From NCBI RefSeq assembly GCF_900101905.1, contig NZ_FNAJ01000013.1, positions 165,742-229,741 of the forward strand: a stretch of 64,000 nucleotides of DNA, written 5' to 3'. Of the stretch, positions 61,198 through 64,000 are shown piece after piece. Both the position numbers and the translations under genes were made by a program. A model generated the notes under the pieces. It saw only the letters and a program-made list of their open reading frames with translations, was not told where the DNA came from and searched no databases. The stretch's first letter is position 1. Every line of letters starts with the position of its first letter. Origin of the DNA: Myxococcus virescens. Its GTDB lineage: Bacteria; Myxococcota; Myxococcia; Myxococcales; Myxococcaceae.

Positions 61198-62805
61198 TCA
61201 GGCCAGCGCGGCGGAAATCGAGACAGGCTGCGCCACGGGTAGTTCCAACGTCAACGCCGCGCCCCCCAGGGCTTCCGAGCGTCCCGCACTCAAACGTCCG
61301 CCATGCCGTTCGGCGATGCCTCGCGCGATGGCCAGCCCCAAGCCTGTCCCCGGCCGAGGTCCCTCACGCTTGCGACCCGTCACGAAGGGCTGGAAGAGCC
61401 GGGGCAGCAACTCCGGTGGAATGCCAGGCCCGCTGTCCTCCACCCGGACGAACAACCGGCCATTCGCCTGCTCAAGGGATGTCCTCAACCGCGGTGCGGG
61501 CACGTCTCTCAGGGCGAGCAGGGCGTTCTCCAACAGGATGACCATCACCTGTGAGAGCTGGGACTGGTCGGCCTCCACCGTGAGCGACGCGACCTCCTCG
61601 GACTCGAAGGCGACGTCAGGCGCGAGCGAGCCCAGTCCCTGCCGCGCGGTGGAGTACGCCAGCGCGACGGTGGCTGAGACATCCACGCGGCGCAGGTCCA
61701 GCGGGCGCGGGCGGCCATAGCGCAGCAGCTCGTCCACGAAGTGACTGGCGCGGTCGATCTGCTCCCGCATGGCCGCCACCGTGTCCGGGTCCCCGCCCCT
61801 TCGCTCCAGCAGCTTGAGGTGCGCGGCGAGCACGCCCAACGGATTGCGGACCTCGTGGGCCACCGCGGACGTGAATTGTCCCAGCTCCGCCAGCCGCGCT
61901 GATTGGTCCGCGCGCGCCTCCTCGCGAGCGAGCGCCACGGCCAGCTCGTCACTGGTGGCCCGGCCCTTGAGGAGCTGGCGCCCCAGCCAGGCCTGAAGCG
62001 CCTGACGCACGGGCTCGAACGCGAGCGCGGCCAGGGCCAGGAGGAAGAAGGCACCTACGCGGTACTCGGTGAGGAACGGCTGGCCGCTGCCCGACAGCAG
62101 CGTCAAGACGCCAAAGAGGAAGCCCGCGGACAACACCGCCGCCACCGCGGAATAGACGAGGCTGCGTTCGAGCAGCCGTCGGTCCGCGGCTGGCTGATGG
62201 GCATTGATGACGTGCACCAGCACCAGCAGCGCCGCCAGCACCAGGTACATCCCGAACGGCAACGCGTACCCGCCCGACAGCAACAGGGCGTTGCCGATAC
62301 TGCCCAGGTACGCGAGCAGCCCGGCGATGCCCAGGCTGAGGAGGATGGGCCGTCGCTCGGGAGCTTCGCCGCGGTACGCGCGCGACAGGTGCACCAGCGG
62401 CACGCTCGCCGCCACCACGGCGAGCACCATGGTGGGCCAGAACAGGGGGCCTCGCCCCATCGCCAGCGGCCCGTGCAGGACGTTGGGGAGGAACGCGCCA
62501 ATGCCCGTCACCACCACCGCCACGCAGTACGCGAGCACCACCAGCCGATAGGAGCGCTGCCGGGTCACGTCATAGGCGGAGTGCAGGTACGCCGCCGCGA
62601 CGAAGGCCCCACCCGCGACGAAGCGCTCCCCCACCCACGCCATGGACGGGATGCAGAGGAGCAGCAGCGCGCCCGTCCACCCCGCGGTCGCCAGACAGTA
62701 GAGCGCCAGGCCTCGCGCGTTGTGCCCCCGGAGCGCGGCCGTGAAGAACAGCAGCAGCGACACGGAGAGGACAGGCACGAGGCTGTAGGCGAACAAGGGC
62801 CCCAT
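61198..62805 (-). CDS. Membrane sensor histidine kinase
   Basis: A 535-residue protein. The N-terminal 270 residues hold about eight membrane helices in the style of 7TM sensor kinases, with little periplasmic sequence. The kinase core has the H box (AVAHEVRNPLG), N box (MVILLENALLAL) and G boxes (VEDSGPGIPPELL, RPGTGLGLAIARGIAERHGG). No receiver or response regulator gene is adjacent, so it is an orphan. It lies 17 bases downstream of the truncated hydrolase and may have been co-transcribed with it. Confidence 0.92.
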   Translation of the reverse strand: MGPLFAYSLVPVLSVSLLLFFTAALRGHNARGLALYCLATAGWTGALLLLCIPSMAWVGERFVAGGAFVAAAYLHSAYDVTRQRSYRLVVLAYCVAVVVTGIGAFLPNVLHGPLAMGRGPLFWPTMVLAVVAASVPLVHLSRAYRGEAPERRPILLSLGIAGLLAYLGSIGNALLLSGGYALPFGMYLVLAALLVLVHVINAHQPAADRRLLERSLVYSAVAAVLSAGFLFGVLTLLSGSGQPFLTEYRVGAFFLLALAALAFEPVRQALQAWLGRQLLKGRATSDELAVALAREEARADQSARLAELGQFTSAVAHEVRNPLGVLAAHLKLLERRGGDPDTVAAMREQIDRASHFVDELLRYGRPRPLDLRRVDVSATVALAYSTARQGLGSLAPDVAFESEEVASLTVEADQSQLSQVMVILLENALLALRDVPAPRLRTSLEQANGRLFVRVEDSGPGIPPELLPRLFQPFVTGRKREGPRPGTGLGLAIARGIAERHGGRLSAGRSEALGGAALTLELPVAQPVSISAALA

Positions 62806-62822
62806 GCCGGTACTGTGACAGA

Positions 62823-63620
62823 TCAGCGAGCGCCGTGAGGCGGACTCGCCGCCGAGGTATGGGCGGTGATGGCCCGGGTCATCGTCTCCCAGTCATCCGG
62901 GTGCAGGTCATGCCCCGCGTCCTGCAGTGTCACCAGGCGCGCGCCCTTCACGGCACGGCTCAAGGCCACGCCATGCGCATGGTCGATGACCGGGTCCACC
63001 GAGCCGTGGATGACCAGCAGCGGCGCTTCAATCTCACGAGTCCGGCCGTACCACTCCAGGCCACCGGACAGCCCCGCGTGGTTCAATGCACATTGAGGCG
63101 CGAGCGCGCGCCGGTAGTCCTGTACTGCTCGCGCCCGCACCCGGGCCTCGTCGAACGACCTCCGCGCACGGCCCACGCACAACCGTGAGAGTTCGACCTG
63201 GAAGCCGACGGCCTCCGCCTCGTCGGGCCAGTTCAGCGTGGCGGCCCGCTGGAAGTGCGCGAGCACCGCCGGGTCCATACCCGGGTCCTCGAAGTCCGGC
63301 TCCGAGAAAATCTGGGCGCTGATGAGCGTCAGCGAGCGGACTCGCGCCGGGTACTTCAACGCCGCCATCTGACAGAGCAGGCCCCCCAATGACATTCCCA
63401 CGAGGTGGGCGCGCTCGATGCCATATCCATCCAGCACGGAGATGGCATCGGAGGCGAGGTCGTCCAGCGTGTAGGGCGTGGCGCCTGGCACACCGTGCGA
63501 GGAGCGCCCCGTATCGCGGTGGTCGTAGCGGATGACGAAGTGCCCCGTCCGCGCGAGCTGCTCCATGAGCCCGTCGGGCCACCCCAGCATCGAGCTGGCC
63601 GCCCCCATCAACATCAGCAC
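62823..63620 (-). pseudogene. Alpha/beta hydrolase, 5' end lost next to IS30
   Basis: The longest usable frame starts at the GTG at 63620 and gives 265 residues with the nucleophile elbow GMSLGG, oxyanion region MGAASSMLGWP, acid Asp in VIHGSVDPVID and His in LQDAGHDLHPDD. Homologous-looking sequence continues upstream in frame (AIESGDIRLCTEHFGREGDAP) to about 63680, where the transposase stop and an in-frame TGA (63697-63695) interrupt it with no start codon. The first beta-strands are thus lost, probably through the neighbouring IS, and the gene is probably inactive or only partly functional. Confidence 0.75.
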
Positions 63621-63687
63621 GGGGGCGTCGCCCTCGCGCCCGAAGTGCTCGGTGCAGAGCCGAATGTCGCCCGATTCGATGGCGGTT

Positions 63688-64000
63688 TCAGCCGGTCATC
63701 GCAACACTTTGAGCGAATACCTCTGCGGGGGTACGCCAGTCGAGTGTCTGGCGGGGGCGGGTGTTGAGTTGATGGGCGACGGCGTCGAGTTGGGCGCGCG
63801 ACAGGCCGCTCAAGTCCAGGCCCTTGGGGAAGTACTGGCGCAGTAGTCCGTTGGTGTTCTCGTTGCTGCCGCGTTGCCACGGGCTGTGGGGGTCGCAGAA
63901 ATAGACTTGGACGTCGGTGTCGATGGTGAAGCGCGCGTGCTCGGCCATCTCCTTGCCCTGGTCCCAGGTGAGGCTGCGGCGCAGGGCCTGCGGCAGCTGG
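63688..64000 (-). mobile_element. IS30-family transposase, C-terminal part; gene continues past right edge
   Basis: The visible 104 residues match the end of IS30 transposases: LPQALRRSLTWDQGKEMAEH, the catalytic Asp in YFCDPHSPWQRGSNENTNG with the final Glu in NENTNG, LRQYFPKGLDLS, LNTRPRQTLDWRTPAEVF and the terminal AMTG. The 5' part lies outside the window. The stop codon falls within the 5' end of the hydrolase frame, so the IS end is at or very near 63690. The terminal inverted repeat cannot be defined from this side alone. Confidence 0.92.

Noticed and set aside
1..64000. CRISPR array, tRNA or rRNA genes
   Set aside because: No regularly spaced direct repeats of CRISPR length and no cloverleaf or rRNA-like sequence found by eye; the CHAT protease is therefore not part of a local CRISPR locus.

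Overview
The window is very GC-rich, with G or C at most third codon positions. It has the gene mix of a Myxococcaceae chromosome (Myxococcus-like, Myxococcota): many Cys-rich lipoproteins, PEGA/Ig/CARDB/EGF-type surface proteins, DUF4388 proteins, ECF sigma factors and sigma-54 activators, plus core genes (lpxC, ruvABC, yebC, serC, pepA). I see no rRNA, tRNA or CRISPR array. One mobile element, an IS30-family transposase, enters at the right edge.

Layout. 0-9 kb: two paralogous EGF/DUF4215 lipoproteins flank a huge multispanning membrane protein with an N-terminal zinc ribbon. 9-13.5 kb: a small secreted lipoprotein, a PA0069-type radical SAM protein, a GlsB/YeaQ protein, a chalcone-isomerase-like protein and serC. 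13.6-20.7 kb: a tightly packed operon of ECF sigma factor, membrane-anchored putative anti-sigma factor, caspase-like lipoprotein ending in a predicted outer-membrane barrel, and two large surface lipoproteins. 20.7-24.1 kb: a minus-strand cluster of a gluzincin-like lipoprotein, a short exported precursor with three xGSCG repeats, an MNIO (DUF692) enzyme and its DUF2063-type partner. This is the layout of the Hvf/bufferin copper-binding RiPP systems.

24.5-31 kb: a ScfR-type regulator with an upstream palindrome, a TPR protein, a TauE/DUF1634 pair, a phospholipase C-like protein and leucyl aminopeptidase. 31-46 kb: envelope and core genes (DUF4388 protein, SurA-like/DsbA-like fusion lipoprotein, lpxC, ruvB, yebC-ruvC-ruvA), a metallo-beta-lactamase-like protein, an ELWRTDGT-repeat lipoprotein, a degenerate receiver-DUF4388 protein, a small outer-membrane barrel and an NtrC-type regulator. 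47-50.7 kb: a CARDB-repeat secreted protein and an Fpg-like glycosylase without the catalytic proline. 50.9-55 kb: the RNA-repair locus rtcB-rtcA, divergent from rtcR, with a sigma-54 promoter, candidate RtcR sites and a stable RNA fold between rtcB and rtcA.

55-61 kb: a secreted M24-type lipoprotein, then a minus-strand operon of ECF sigma factor, a single protein joining an anti-sigma zinc motif, membrane segment, helical repeats and a CHAT (caspase-like) protease, and a 62-residue peptide, closed by an intrinsic terminator. 61-64 kb: a histidine kinase, an alpha/beta hydrolase whose 5' end is missing, and the IS30 transposase.

The most unusual themes are the two independent links between an ECF sigma factor and a caspase-fold protease, the MNIO/xGSCG RiPP cluster, and the rtc RNA-repair locus with its intercistronic RNA structure.
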